Position numbers and translations under genes: made by a program | Notes under the pieces: model-generated | The model's database searches: none | Told to the model about the DNA's origin: nothing | Seen by the model: only the letters and a program-made list of their open reading frames with translations | Part shown: in pieces, positions 1 to 15,100 of the stretch | Layout: every line of letters starts with the position of its first letter | How positions within the stretch are numbered: position 1 is the stretch's first letter | From: Vanilla planifolia | Taxonomy: Eukaryota > Streptophyta > Magnoliopsida > Asparagales > Orchidaceae | Direction of reading: 5' to 3' | Length of the DNA stretch: 64,000 bases | Assembly (NCBI GenBank): GCA_023846275.1 | Contig: JAIUJO010000183.1 | Coordinates: 234,745 to 298,744 of the forward strand

Positions 1-3000
1 TGTAGCCTTTGTCTCCATGAAGCAATGTTAATAACCATTGTGGATTATTATCTTAAATAAATATAAAAAAATGAAAAATTAATTTTTTGTATTACATAAT
101 TATATATTAAATATATAGAAAATTAGTTAAAATAATATAATATAAGTAAATGAAAATGATGTTTAGGTCACATATGATGTGAATTAGAGTTTTAGAGAAA
201 ATTAAAACATGCCAAAACAATAGAAAATAAATATTTTAAAATATTAAAATGAACATTTACATAGAAAGAGCTCTTCAAGAAGAGACCAATTAAAGTTTTC
301 TCATATTCATAACATTTTGCATGGAATTACAACAAAAAATAGAAGAAATTAAACATAAATAATAATAAACTAATTTCTCAATATTTAGTAAATACATCTT
401 AGAAAGAAAAATTGCATAAATTGAAGAAATAAATTATAACCAAATGAATGACCTATAATGAAGAAAGAAAACATTTTCAAAAAATGTGATAAATTTTATA
501 AGAAAGTAGTATTCCAAGAATTAAGAAGATTAAGTGTAATATCCACAATGAACAGATCTGGTAGAAAATATATATGTCATAAAAAGTGAAAATGTGTACG
601 AAATAACAAAATTAAGTTTGTAAAAATCATTATAATATTTGATAGAGCTCATCCAGACTTGTCCAAAAACATTTGTTTTTTGCCCATTAAGCCTCTTTGT
701 GAATACTACAAATTACAAATGTATATAAATATAAATACTTATAAATTATTGTTAAAGTAATGTAATATAACAAAATAAAAATAATGTAAATGTCACATGC
801 GATGAGAATTATGATTTAGTAGTAATATAATAATATCAATCTGAAAGATTTGTAAAAATTAAGTAAATTGTATACTAAAGTTGCACTCAAAGATTATGAA
901 GAGATCTAGTATAAAATTTGTAATCTTCAATTCAAGAATGAAAAAAAATTTCTAATAAATAATGCAAAACACTACAAAAGAAAAATATTTAGAAATATAG
1001 AAATAAATATTTATTCAAAAAAAGCTCCTTAAGATAAGTCTAATGCCATTTGTCTCCATCATAGTTCATTTGGAATTACTATGAACTTGAAAAGAAATTA
1101 AACATAAATAATGATAAATTATTTTTTTAATATTAAGTAAAAATATATTTAATCTAAAATAAGATAAATTGAAATAATTAAGTATAATAAAATTAAAACA
1201 ATGTAAAGTACACATGGCACTAGAGTTTTGTAGTAATTTAACCAAGTTAAAGCCAACTATTAAAACAAATAAGAATACTTTCATAAGAAAGTTACATTTC
1301 AAGATATGAAGAAAACAGAATGTATTATCATTGATCATAAAAATTGTTAAAAATAATAACTCTTATAAAATTTGCCAAAACAATAAAAAATAAAATAATT
1401 AACAAAAGAAGAATAAATATTTAATTTTGTGGAGCTCATCGACAAGAGGCCAACAGTGTTTATTCATCTCCATTTGGTCTCATTTGGAAAAATTATGAAG
1501 TACAAAAAAAAATTATGTAATAATATATTAATAACTAATTGTTAACTAAATGTATATGTGTCCTGAATAAAGATAAGTTGAAGAAATATAATTTAACAAA
1601 ATGAATTACAAAAGAAGTTTTGTTTTTTTGTGATATAACCAAATCAAAGAAAAAAATTTTAGAAACTAAGTAAATTGTGTAGTATTGCTATACTCAAAGA
1701 AATTAAGGAGATGAAATGTAACATCCTTGATTGCTAACTCATGAGTTTGAATGACTCATGAAATATGCCAAAATCATTTAAAAGTTAGTATTAAAAATTA
1801 TAAAAAGGAATATTTGTTGGATAAGGCTTACCAAGATAAATGTAATGATGATTATTTTGTCTTCATTGAAATATGTTAGGAATTTTTATGGATAATAAAT
1901 TAAATAAACATAAATAATAATGAATTATTATTTGAATATTCAGATGACAATATTAAAGCTAAAATAAGATAAATAAAAGCAATGTAAAATTTTCAAATCA
2001 AAGCAATACAAATGTCACTTAGAGAAAATTTAGAGCCATGCAATAATACATTAAAATAAAAGAAAAGCATTTATAGAAATAAGATAAATTGTATTGGAAA
2101 CTTACATTCCAAGATGCTAAAGATGTTGAGTTTATTGTGCTTGGTTGTTAAACTCATGCATGAATCAAAATGTATACAAAGGCATCACAAAATTCTAAAA
2201 AAATAAAACAGTTAATTATATAAAAATGAATATTCTGTTAGATAGAGCTTACATGGATGTTTCAGATTAAACACTTAAAAATACAAAAATTAAATATTTA
2301 ATTAGACACAGCTAGTTAACATGAGTCCTATTGCATTTGTTTCATCTTGATAAGAGCTAATTTTGAATTATTGTGATTTACCAAATTATATAATCATAAA
2401 TTATAATAAAATATTATTTAAATATTACATAAATGTATGATAAATCAAAAAATGAGTTAAATTGTAACATTTAATATAACCAAATAATTGACATATAAAT
2501 GTGACATGGGGGAAACATTATATTTACATAATAATTTAAATAAATAAAAAAGAAAGTTTGAAAAAAAAAGATAAATTATGGAAAAGTTCCATTCCAAGTT
2601 ACGAGATCATGCGTAGCATCTCAAGTTACATAATCTGTCAATTGAATCTCTTTTGAAATTCCTATAAATTACAAAAGTAAATAAACATTAAAAATAATGA
2701 ATTATTATTTTTATGTTTAGCAACTAAATAAAATTGAAAGGATATTATCTGAAGTTATATAATATAATGAAATCATAATGATCTAACATGCACATGATAA
2801 GGGAATGAAGGTTTTATAATACAATAAAAAAATAAATCTAAAAGCATTTTTTAAATATAACAAATTGATAATAAAGCTACACTTATAGATGTTGAGGAGA
2901 TATAGTTTATCTTTGTTAAAAACATTAGTTATTATTCAAAACATCTAATAAAGTATGAAAAATCTCATGAAAATAAAATATTCAAAAATATAAAAGTGTA

Positions 3001-6000
3001 TTTAATTAAAAGGAACTCCTTTTGATATGTCTAATGACATTTTTATCTCGATCAAACATTACTGAAATTACTATAAATTAGCAAAGAAAATATTTACAAA
3101 AAATAATATAATTTTATCTTTATAATTACAAAACTTTAAATAAAACTAAAATTAGATAAAACTAAGTTATATAGTGCAATAAAATTGAAGTATTTAAAAA
3201 GTCACATAAGATGAGAATTAGACTCTGATAGTGATATGCCAAAATAAAAAAAATTGGAAAATTGAAAAATCATACATGCTAAAACTAAAATTCAAGATAT
3301 TAAAAATGCTGAGAGTAACATAAACGATAGAGAAAATAGATATTAGTAAAAAATTTTCATGGTTCTTATCAAATTAAAGAAATTAAAAAAGTTTAAAAAA
3401 ACATATAAAAGTAATTATTTAATTATAATGAGCTGATCGAGTTGTGTCTAATCATGTTTTTTCATCTCAATCAAACCTTTTAGAAATTAAAATAAATTAG
3501 TAAAAATAATAATAAATAATTTATTTTAATATTAAGAAAATATGTAATAAATTAAAGTTAATTAAAATGAATCAAAGTAATACAACTAAATTTATAAGAT
3601 GCAAATGTCAGATTATCGAACCTTTAAATTTACAAAGTAATGTAATTATATAAAAAACAAATTTAAAAAAACGAGATTAATTATAAGGAAAAATTTAATT
3701 CTAAGATATTAAGAAGATCAAGTGCAACATCCTTGATTAAAAAAATTGACGAGTCTAAATGTTTAATAAATAGGCCAAAACAAATGAAATAAAATAACTA
3801 AAAAAATTAAAATGATTATTTAAATGATTAAAGAATGTCAAAAAAAAGACCATTAATACATGTTTCAACAAAATTGAACCTTGTCTAGAGATACAACAAA
3901 TTACTAAATTAATAAACATAAGTAATAACAAAACATAATTTTGAATTAATAAGATACATTATGTTTTTGAAACAAGATATTTGAAGCAATATAGTATAAT
4001 TAAATTAAAGTGATGCATATGCATCACACAGGAGGAGAACTAGAGTCATATAAAAAAAACAAACATGCCAAAACATTAAAAATTTGAATATTTTGATATA
4101 TAAAAATAAATATTTGCTTGGATAGGAATCTTTGAATAGAGACTATTGACATTTGTCTTGTGTGCATTAGATCTTGTTTGGAATTTATGAGAAAACCGTA
4201 AGAATATAAAGTAAATTTAAACATGTACCTTTAAAAAATTGAGACAAATTCGAAAAAGGTAATGCTGAAAAATTAAATCGATATAAATGTCACTCAAGAG
4301 AAGTATCATTATTTTGTTGTAATATAACTAATCCAAAAACACTTAAAGAATGAGATAAATTATATGCGAAAGCTGCATTCTATGATAATAAGGAAACTGA
4401 GTATAATATACATGATCATCAATTAAGGTACAAAACAAATGTCTCATAAGAAGTGAAAAAACCATACTAAAGAAAATAAATTAAAATATAAAAATGAACA
4501 TTTAATTGGATAAAGCATATTGAGGTAAGACACAAAACATTAAGAAATATTGCGAATTAGAAAAGTTAATAAACATAAGAAATTATAAATTAAAATTTTT
4601 AAAATAAGTAGATATATATTAATTCTGAAATTAAAAAAATTGAAGCAATTTAATTAACTAAATGGATGGATTTAAGCGACAAATGAGAAGAGAAATACAT
4701 TTTGGTAGAAATATTAGAAAATTATAGCAAAAGATTTTTAGAATTGAGACAAACTATATGGTAAAGCTATACCTAAACAAAATAAGAATATTTAGTGAAA
4801 TCAAATTACCTCATAAAATGTGCGAAATGAATAAAAAACATACAGCACAAAAATTCTTATAAAATCTACCAAAATAATACAAACTGTGAAATTTAAAATA
4901 TTAAAATTAATTTTTAATTTTTTAGAGCTCATTGCTGTGAACTAAACAATAGTTGTTTTGTTTCCATCACACAATGAATGAGAAAACTATGAATTACAGA
5001 AAAGATAAATAAATAATAAACAAAAATTTTTAATATTAATTAGATATATATATTAATGATGAATTAAGATAAACTAAAGCAATGTAATATGACATAATGG
5101 TAGTAATATAAAACTTGTATTACATAGAATTTTGAGTTTTATTGTACGATAACAAAATTAATGGGAAAGATTTGAAATAACGAGATAAATTTTGTGTTAA
5201 AGATACACTCAAAGATATTAAGAAAATGGAGGGTAACATCTCCAATTACTAAGTAAACAAATTGAAATACCACATAGAACACGAGAAAACACTTTAAAGC
5301 AAACATTTTAAATTATAAAAATGAATATTAATTTTCATAGAGTTCACCGACATGAGTGCAACGACTATTATTTTTTCCATGGGACCATATTTTTAATTAT
5401 TATGATAACAAAATTAAATAAATATAATTTTTAATGAATCTTTATTTTAATACTAAATAAATATATATTAAATTTGAGATGTGATAAATTAAAACAAAGT
5501 AATACAAACAAATTAGAGTTATGCAAATGTCACACAAGAGGAGATTTTGAGTTAAGTTGTAATATAAAAAGACAAAAGTGAAATATTTGAAGAAATGAGA
5601 CCTTCTTTGAAATTAGTATGTATTATTAAACTAAATAATATAAATAATAAGAAAATATTATTTTTATATTTATTAAATATATAATGAAGCTGAAAAACAA
5701 TTATTTCATGCAATGTAATAATATGAAATCTAAGAAATCTAAGGAACACACTATAAGAGAATTTGTGTTTTTTTTTGTAATATAGAAAAATTAAAACAAA
5801 AAAACGTTCAGAAAATATAATAAATAATACAAGAAAACTGCACTCTAACTTATTAAGGAGAGCGAGGGTAACTTCCTCGATCGCTAAATCTGGTATGAAT
5901 GAAAATATCTTGTAAAGTGATACAAATCTACAATAAAAATTAAATTTTTCAAAATTTAAAGGAAGTAATAAAATATAAAAAATATTAAAACAAATATTTT

Positions 6001-6272
6001 GTTGGATAAAGCTTACTTAGACATGTGTAATTCATTTCAATCAAATTTGGTTATACTTATAATAATTATCAAATTAAATAACTATAAAAAATTAAATTAT
6101 TTTTTAATATTAGGTAAATAAAAATTAAAGTTAAAATAATGTAAATTAAAGTAGTATAATCTTGCCAAATCAAAGTGAAGAAAATGTTACAAGAGAGAAG
6201 AATATGAACTTCATAACAAGAGATCCAAATGAAAGAAAAAAATTTATAATAATAAGAAAATTGGTGCAAGAA

Positions 6273-6448
6273 AGTTATGTTCCATGATACCAAAAAGATT
6301 GAGTGTAACATTGCCAATGACCAAATCATGTACTAACCAAAAGCACTCATAAAACATCAAGATAGTTATGTTCCATTATACCAAAGAGATTGAGTGTAAC
6401 ATTGTCATTTACCAATTCATGTACTAACCAAAAGCACTCATAAAGCAT
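6273..6448. repeat. Local 91-bp tandem duplication inside one satellite monomer
   Basis: The segment starting 'agttatgttccatgatacca' at 6273 recurs at 6364 as 'agttatgttccattatacca'. Both copies run on through 'gattgagtgtaacattg' and 'gtactaaccaaaagcactca'. The two copies are far more alike than neighbouring monomers, so this is a recent duplication within an old array. Confidence 0.8.
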
Positions 6449-9028
6449 AAAAAGCTAATAAAAATAAAATATTTAAAAAAAGTTATTATTTCATTAGATA
6501 GTGCTTATTATGACTAGTCCAATGTCATTTGTTTCTTCATTATTCAATTTTGATTGGAATAACTACAAATTAGTAAAGTAAATGAGTACAAATAATAATG
6601 AATTATTATTTTAATATTAAGTAAATATATAATAAATATTAAATTAATTCATTAAACCAATGTAATATAAAAAACAAAAGCAAAAAATTAAAGAAATGAA
6701 ATAAATTATATATGAAATTGGTGTTCCATGATAATATGGTGATGTAGTGTGATATACTCATTGTCAAATGAGCTACAAGTCAAAATGTCTCACAAAGTAT
6801 TCAAAGCTTCTAGAAAATTAAAAAAAAAATTGAAATATATATAAATAAATATTTAATTTGGTACATCTCATCAAGTTGAGTTTTATGACATTTGTGTTTT
6901 CTTGATCAAAGTTTATTTAAAAGTGAAAAAGAAAGTGACATAAGCAACAAAAAATTATTAATTTAATTCTATTAAATAAATATTAAAGTTGAAATATGAT
7001 AAATTGAAGCAATGTAATATGACCAAATCTAAGAATTCTATGGGTCATACAATAGAAAATTTAGTGGTTCATTATAATAATATATTAAGATCAAAGCAAA
7101 ATGTTTGCATAAATGAGATAAATTATTAGAGAAAGTTATATTCCAAAATATTAAGTAGGTCGAGTGTAAAACCACTGATCATTAAATTTGTTATGAATCA
7201 TAATCATGTATAACATACACCAAAACTTTAGTAAACATAAACTTTTATAATATGTAATGAATATTCGATTAGATGAAGTTTATTACGACTAGTCTATTGA
7301 TAGTGTTTTTCTTAATTAGACCTTATTTTAGATTATTATGAATTACAAAAGTAATTAAACATTAAATATATGAAAAAAAATTATTTTACTATTGACTAAG
7401 TGCATATTAAAGATGAAATAAGGCAAATTAATGTAATAAATCAAAATCTACATATAAAAGATTGATAAATGAGAAAAATTGTACAAGAACGTTGTGTCCA
7501 CATAGACCAAGAAATCGAGTGAAACATCGTAGATTATCAAATTAGTTATGAATTGAGCTATCTCAAAAAATATGGTAAAATTCAAGAAAGTGAAATATTT
7601 AAAAATAAAAAATGATTATTTATTTTGATAATACTAGTTGAGAAAAGTCCAATGAAATTTGTTTCTTCTCAATAATACCTAGTTTAAATTACTATGCATT
7701 ATAAGCTTAAATAAGCATGAATAATAGCAAATTACAATTTTAATGTTAAATAAATTTATTTTAAAGTTAGAAATGAAATAAATTGAAAAAATATATTATA
7801 ATAAATTCAAAGTGATGTAAATGTCATATGATAGGGGATTTAAATTAACATAATAATATAAAAAATAAAAGTTAAAATTTTGAAAAAGAGAGATAAATCA
7901 ATTGAAAATTGCATTAAAAGGTATTTAAAACATTGAATGTAACTTTATTAATTGTTAATTTCGTTATGACTTCAAAAGTCTCATAAAGTATAGCAAAAGC
8001 AAATTATTTTATTTTATAGAGCTCTTTGTGATAAGACCAAAGACATTTATTTCATCTCAATTTAACCTCATGTGAAACTACAACTAATTATTAAAATAAA
8101 TAACTATAAAGTATTAGAAATTATTATTTTTGTATTGAACAAATATATAATAAATCTACAAAAAGATAAATATAAGGAACGTAATCTAATAAAATCTAAG
8201 TGATGCAAATGTTACAAGAGAGAAGAATTACAATTTCATGGTAATATAACCAAATCAAAATGAAAAATTTTAAGTTGAGTATGGTAACTATCTCTATTTG
8301 TCAAAATAAGTACAAATTGAAATATCTCATAAACTGTAATAAAACCTTAGAAAAAAATCTTTGAAAAATAAAAAAATTAATATTTAGTTGGATATACATC
8401 ATCTTGATGATTTCCAAAATATTTGTTTTGTATTAATCAAACCCCATTATGAAATCTTATGAGTTACCAATTTAAATAAGAAAAAATAATACTAAATTAT
8501 CATTCTAATTTTACATAAATATATAATAAAGCTATCATGAGATAAAGTGAAGCAATGCAATATAACCAAATCTAAATGATATAATTGTCACGTGGGAGAT
8601 GTAGAGTAAAATAGTAATATAGCAAAATCAAAGCAAAAAAATTGAAAACAATGAGATAATTTATATGGCAAAGTTGCATTCAAAGATTCTAAGGAGATCT
8701 TTTATGGTATTCATGAAAACCGAATATGTTATGATTCAAAATATTTCACAAAGCATCCTAAAATAATTGAAAATAAAGTAATTTAAAAAATAAAAATGTA
8801 TAATTAATTGGATAGAGCACATTAAGATGAGTGCAATGCTATTTGTTTTATCTTCATTAAGCCACATTTAGAATTACTATGAATTACCTAATTTAAGGAA
8901 ACATAAAAAATAATAAATTATAATTATAGTAGCAAGTAAATATGTACATTAAAGCTAAATATAGATAAATTGAAGCAACATAATATATCTAATTCAATGA
9001 GAAGCATTTGAATGAATGAGATAAATTT

Positions 9029-9135
9029 CACATGAACGTTGCATTAAAAAATATGGACATCAAGTTCAACAACCTCAACATCACATGAACATTGCATTAA
9101 AAAATATGGGCATCAAGTTCAACAACATCAACATC
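9029..9135. repeat. Local 53-bp tandem duplication inside the satellite
   Basis: Two nearly identical 53-bp units, 9029-9081 and 9082-9134, each contain 'attaaaaaatatgg' or 'gcattaaaaaatatgg' and 'catcaagttcaacaac'. They differ at only a few positions, again much less than satellite monomers do. Overlapping short open frames on both strands (about 9081-9302) arise from this duplication and are not conserved in other monomers. Confidence 0.85.
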
Positions 9136-12100
9136 AATTCTTCCATGAATAGAAATTTCTTACCAAGCTTGTCAAAACTAATGATAATGTTCTTTAAGAG
9201 AAGTCCAATAGAATTTATTGTCTTGATAGGACATGATTTGGATTTCTTAGAATTTAAAAAACTAAAAAAAGAATAAATAATAATAAATAAGTATTTTAAC
9301 ATTAAAGAAAAATATATTAAAGCTAAAAAGATATAAATTTAAAAAATATAATTTAGCAAAATGGAAGCGATATAAAGGTCACATGATAAGATATTTAGAG
9401 TTGCATAGCAATATAAGAGTTTCAAACTAAAAAATTTTAAAGATGAGATAAATAGTTTGAGAAAGTTGCACTGCAAGTTGCAATATTGATTAAATGCAAC
9501 ATACTTTATCTGTTTCAAAACATGTAAGAAAATAATAATGAAAATTACTTAAAAAATATTAAAATAGATATCTAATATAATAGCTCTTATTGAGTCAAGT
9601 TTAATGATATTTGTTTTGTCTTCAATAGTCCTCATTTGAAATTAATGTGAATTACCATAGTAATTAAACGTAAATAATAACTAGTTATTACTTTAATGTT
9701 AAGTTAATATATATTTAAATAAAATGTGATAAATTAATTCAATATAATATAACCAAATCACTATAAAATATTTGACGAAATGAGATAAATTTTAAATGTA
9801 AGTTGAAACTAAGAAAATAAAGATATTAGATGTAGCCTCCTCTATCACTAATTCATGTGCAACTTTAAATGTATTATTTCATACAAAAATTCTACAAAAT
9901 AAAATATATAGAAATATATAATGAATATAGAATTGGATAGTGCTCATTGAGAAGAGTCCAACAAAATTTGTTTTACTTTGATTAGATTATGTTTGAAATT
10001 ACAAGGAATTATCACATAAAATACATAATTAATTATAAGTTTTTATTTTTAATTTTAAATAGATTAAAATTAAAGAAAAAATGAGATAAATGGAAATGAT
10101 ATAATCTAGCCAGGTTAAATCAAAGTAAAGGATACACTAGAGAAGAATTAGAGTTTTGAAACAATGTAACCAAATTGATGTAAAAAGGTTGAAGAATTGA
10201 GAAAAATTGTGCGAGAAATTTTTACTTTGGGATACTAAAGAGATTAAGTGTGATATTCTCAATCATCAAACCAGTCCTGAATTACAATGTCTTAAGAAAT
10301 CTACAAAAATTAAAAAATTTAAATATTTAAAAATTCATGAATGAATATTTAACTTGATACAACACATTGAGATGAGTCTAATCATTTTTGTTTTGACTTG
10401 ACTGGAGCTCATTTAAAAATATGATGCATTTAAAAAAATTAAGAATAAATAATAATAAATTATTATTTTAATATTGAGTATACATACATATATAAACAAA
10501 AATGAGATAAATTTTAGCAATATATTATGATTAAATCACCATGAAAGAAGTAAAGAAATGAGATTAATTATTGGTGAATGCATAATTATAAGATACAAAT
10601 AAGAATGTGTAAACATCCTCTATGAAAAAAATAAGGATTGATTGGAAATGTTTCATAAATCTTGAAACTTTTGACAAACTAAAATATTTAATAAAATAGA
10701 AATAAAGATTTAGTTGAATAAAACATTTAGAGATGAGTGCAAAGATGTTTGTTTTCTCTCGATCAACCTCCTTTGGAATTAATGTGATTCACAAAATCAA
10801 ATATGCATAAATAAAAAAAATTATGATTTTATCATTAAGTTAACTTATATTAAATTTGAAATTTCTTACATTAAGAAATGTAATACAACTAAATCAAATC
10901 ATTTTAAAGTTCACATAAGAGAAGACTGAGACATACATAATATTGCAACAAAATTAAAGAAAACAATTTAAAAGAATAAGATAAATTTATTACAATATTA
11001 CAATCTAAGATACTAATGAGATTTAGTATTACATCCCCAATTATCATAACATGTATGAACCAAATCGCATTAAAAAGCATACTAAAACTCATAATATTAA
11101 ATTATTAATTGGCATAAAAATAAATAGAAAATTTGATAAAGTCTATTGAGTTGAGTTTAATGACTATTATTTTGTCTCAATTAGACATTATTTAGAATTA
11201 TAATAAATTACCAAAATAAATAAATATAAATAATAATAAATTTTTATTATGAGATTTAGTAAATGCATATTAATGACAAAATGAGATATATTAAATCAAT
11301 GTGGTATTACAAAATCAAAGTGAAACTCTTGAATAAATGAGGTTAATTATAAGAGAGAGATTCATTCCAAGATACTATGGAGGTTGAGTATAATATCCTC
11401 AACCCTTAATTCAATGATAATTAGAATGTTCTATAAAGCACCTAAAAATTGACCAAAATAAAATATATAAAAAATATAGAAATAAAGTTTTAGTTGTAAG
11501 TGCCTATAAAGACAAGTCTAAAGACATTCTTCTATTTAATTTAGTCTTATTTGGAATTAATGTGAACTAAATTTAACTAAGCATAAATAAAAATAAATTA
11601 TTATTTTAATGATTAAGTAAAGTTATATTAAAGTTAAATTAAGATAAATTAAAATGTAATGTAACTAAACCAAATCTTTTTTATGGCAACATGAGAAGAG
11701 ATTGAGACTTGCTCTATCTATCAATAAAAGCAAAGCAAAATATTTGAAAAATGAACCAAATTGTATGACAAAATTATATTCCAAGGTACTAATGAGATCA
11801 AGTATACTATCATTAAGCATTATATCATCTACAAAACAAAATTCCTAAAAAATATACTAAAAGACATAAAAATAAAGTATTTACTAATATAAAGTTAACT
11901 ATTTTATTAGATAGAGGTTACCAATTCGAGTGTAATGGCATTTATTTTTTCTTTATCTAACCTTATTTATAATTACAATGAATTTAAAAAATAAGTAAAC
12001 ATAAATAATAAAAAATTATTATTTTGATATATAGAAAATAAATATTAATTTAAATTTTTGTAATGAAATGTAACCAAATACAAAGTAATTTAAATATCAC

Positions 12101-15100
12101 TCAAGAGAAAATTTGGAGATACATAGTAATTTAACTTTGCTAAATAAAAACTTTTAGAGAATGAGATAATTTGTATAGAATAATTCATTCCAAAACACTA
12201 AGGAGATTTAGTGTAACATAAGTAATTGTTAAATTAGGTCTAATCCAAATGTCTTAGAAAGCATGCCAAAACTTTAGAAAATAAAATACTTAAAAATATT
12301 GACATTAATATGCTATTTGATAGTCCTCATCAAAATGAGACAAACGATAATTATTTCATCTCATTAGAACAATGTTTGGATTTATTGTAAATTAAAAATT
12401 AGAGAAGCATAAATAATAATGAATTATTATTTTAATATTAAGAAAAATTACATTAATGCTGAAATGAGATAAAGTTTAGCAATATAATTTAATGAAATGA
12501 AAGGAATATAAATTTCACATATGAATAGATTTGCAGTTATTTATTATTATAACAAATTTGAAGTAAAAACTTTGAATAAATGAGATAAATTGTTTGGGAA
12601 AATTTTATTCCAAGAAGCTTAGAAGATTGTGTGCAACAACAACAATCTTCAAATCACTCATAAATTTGAATATCTTATAAACAATAGAAAAACCAAAGGA
12701 AATAAATAATTTTAAAAAACATATTAAATTGGGTAAAGCTCATTTAGAGGAGTTCAAAGACATTTTTTGTCTCAAATGGAAATCATTTTGAATATTCAAA
12801 ATTGCCAAAGTAAAAAGCATAAATGAAAATAAATGATCATTTTTTATTATGAAGATACGTATTCAAGCTCCAACGAGATAAAGTTTTGTAATGTAATAAA
12901 GAAAAAAATGAGTTGTAAAGTTTATAAGAGAGAAGAATTAGAGTTTAAAATTAATGTAAATAAATCATAATAAAAACATTGAGAAAATAGGAGATAAAAT
13001 GCTCAAGAAAGTTGCATTTGAAGATACTAAGGAGATCGAGTATAACATTCTCAATTGTTAAATAAGGCACAAATAAAACTATCATGTAAAGAATGCAAAA
13101 CCCACAAAATATAAAATATTTAAGAAATAAAAAATAATTTATTTCATTTGGTACAACTTTGCAAGAGGAGTCCAACGACTTTTGTTTGGTCATATTCAAA
13201 AACCTTTTAGAATTGTAACAAATTATCAATTTAAATAAGCTTAAATTATAACAAAGTATTATTTTAATATCAAATAAATACATGCTAAAGCTAAAACAAG
13301 AGAAATTGAAGCAATATAAAATAATGAATTCAAATCAAGGTAAAGCTCACAAGAGAAATGATTTAGTGTAACATAGCCAAATAGATGTAAAACTATTTGA
13401 AGAAATGAGATAAGTATACAAGAATGGTACATTCCAAGATAATAAAGAGATCAAGTCTAATGTTCAAGTTTGTTAGATCATGTACAAATCAAAATGGCTA
13501 GTAAAACATACAAATACCTTACAAAATAAAATATATAAAAATATTAAAACTGATATTTTATTAGATGGAGCTTGTTGATATGAATTGAACAACATTTGGT
13601 TTGATTTAATATGATTTTATTTGAATTTACTGAGTCATTAAATTTTAAAAGCATAAATTTTAATGAATTATTATTAATTTCAAGTAATACATTAAAATTA
13701 AAATGAGATAACTTGAACCAATATTACATAACTAAATTAAAGAAATGTATAGGTGACATGATAAGAGATTTAGATTTTTGTAGTAATGAAATCAAATCAA
13801 AGAAAATAATTTTAAGAAATGAGAAAAATTATACAATAATGTTGAACTTCAAGACACTAAAGATATGAAGTGTGACATTTTTTTGTCAGATCATACATGA
13901 ATTGAATCTCTTGTAAAATTTGGCCAAATTATTAGTGGTAAAATATTAAAAAATTTAGAACTAAATATTTATTTGTATAGGGCTCATTATAAGTAGTACA
14001 ACGATACCTGCTTTGTGTGCATTGGGCCTCATTTAAAATTTCTTTTAATTTGAAAATTAAATAACCTTAAATAATAATAAATTATTATTTTTAATATTAA
14101 GTAAATGTATATAAAGGAAAAAATACGATAATTAAATAAATATAATACAACAAAATTAAAGTAGAGGTCACATGAGAGAAGATTTATAGTATGTAGTACT
14201 ATAACAAATTCAAAGCAAAAACTAAGAAAAAATATGAAAATATTTACTAAAATGTTGCTATGAAAGAACTAAGGAGATTTAATGATACATCGTTATTCAT
14301 CAAATATAGTGAGAATCAAAATGTGTTGTTAAGCATGTCAAATTCATCCAAAATAAAATATCTAGAATTATAAAAATTAATATTGACTAAAATAATGTTC
14401 TTTGAATTAAGTTTAACCTTGTTTGTTTCATCTCATTGGGATCTTGCTTGGATTCTCTGCTAGTTACCAAAGTAAATAAACTTATATAATAATAAACTAC
14501 TATTTTAATATCAACTCTTGAAAACATTAAATTGAAGAAATATAATATAACAAAACTCAATGGGGTCTAAATGTCACATGAGAGGAGAATTATAGTTTCA
14601 TTGTATTATAACCAAATCCAATAGAAAAATTGGAGTGAGAAATACTATATAGAAAAATTTTATTCCACATTATTAAGAAGATCGAGTATAACATTCGTAG
14701 TCACTAAATCAAATACAATTCAAAATGTCTCATAAAATATGCCAAAAATTTTGAAAAATAAAATATTTTAAAATATAGTAAAGAATATTTTTTTCAACAA
14801 ACTTTTTTAAGGGAATTCAAATGATGACTCTTTTGCTTCAATTAGGCATCATTTCGAATCAATTAATTCTTTTAATTTTACCTAACCAAATATTAAAGCT
14901 AAAGTGATATAAATTGAAGTAACATAATGGTTAGATGAGTTATTAATTAAAGTTTCAAAGTAATATCATCAACTCAAAGAGAAACATTTCAGGAGATGAG
15001 ACGAATAGTGTGTGGAAGTTGCTTTCTACTACACTAAAGAGATTGAGTTAGTATTTTCGATCATCAAATATGGAGAAATAAAATATTCTAATCAACCATT

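Noticed and set aside
9081..9302. Overlapping short frames on both strands
   Set aside because: They lie in a satellite monomer with a 53-bp duplication, and the frames are not kept in other monomers.
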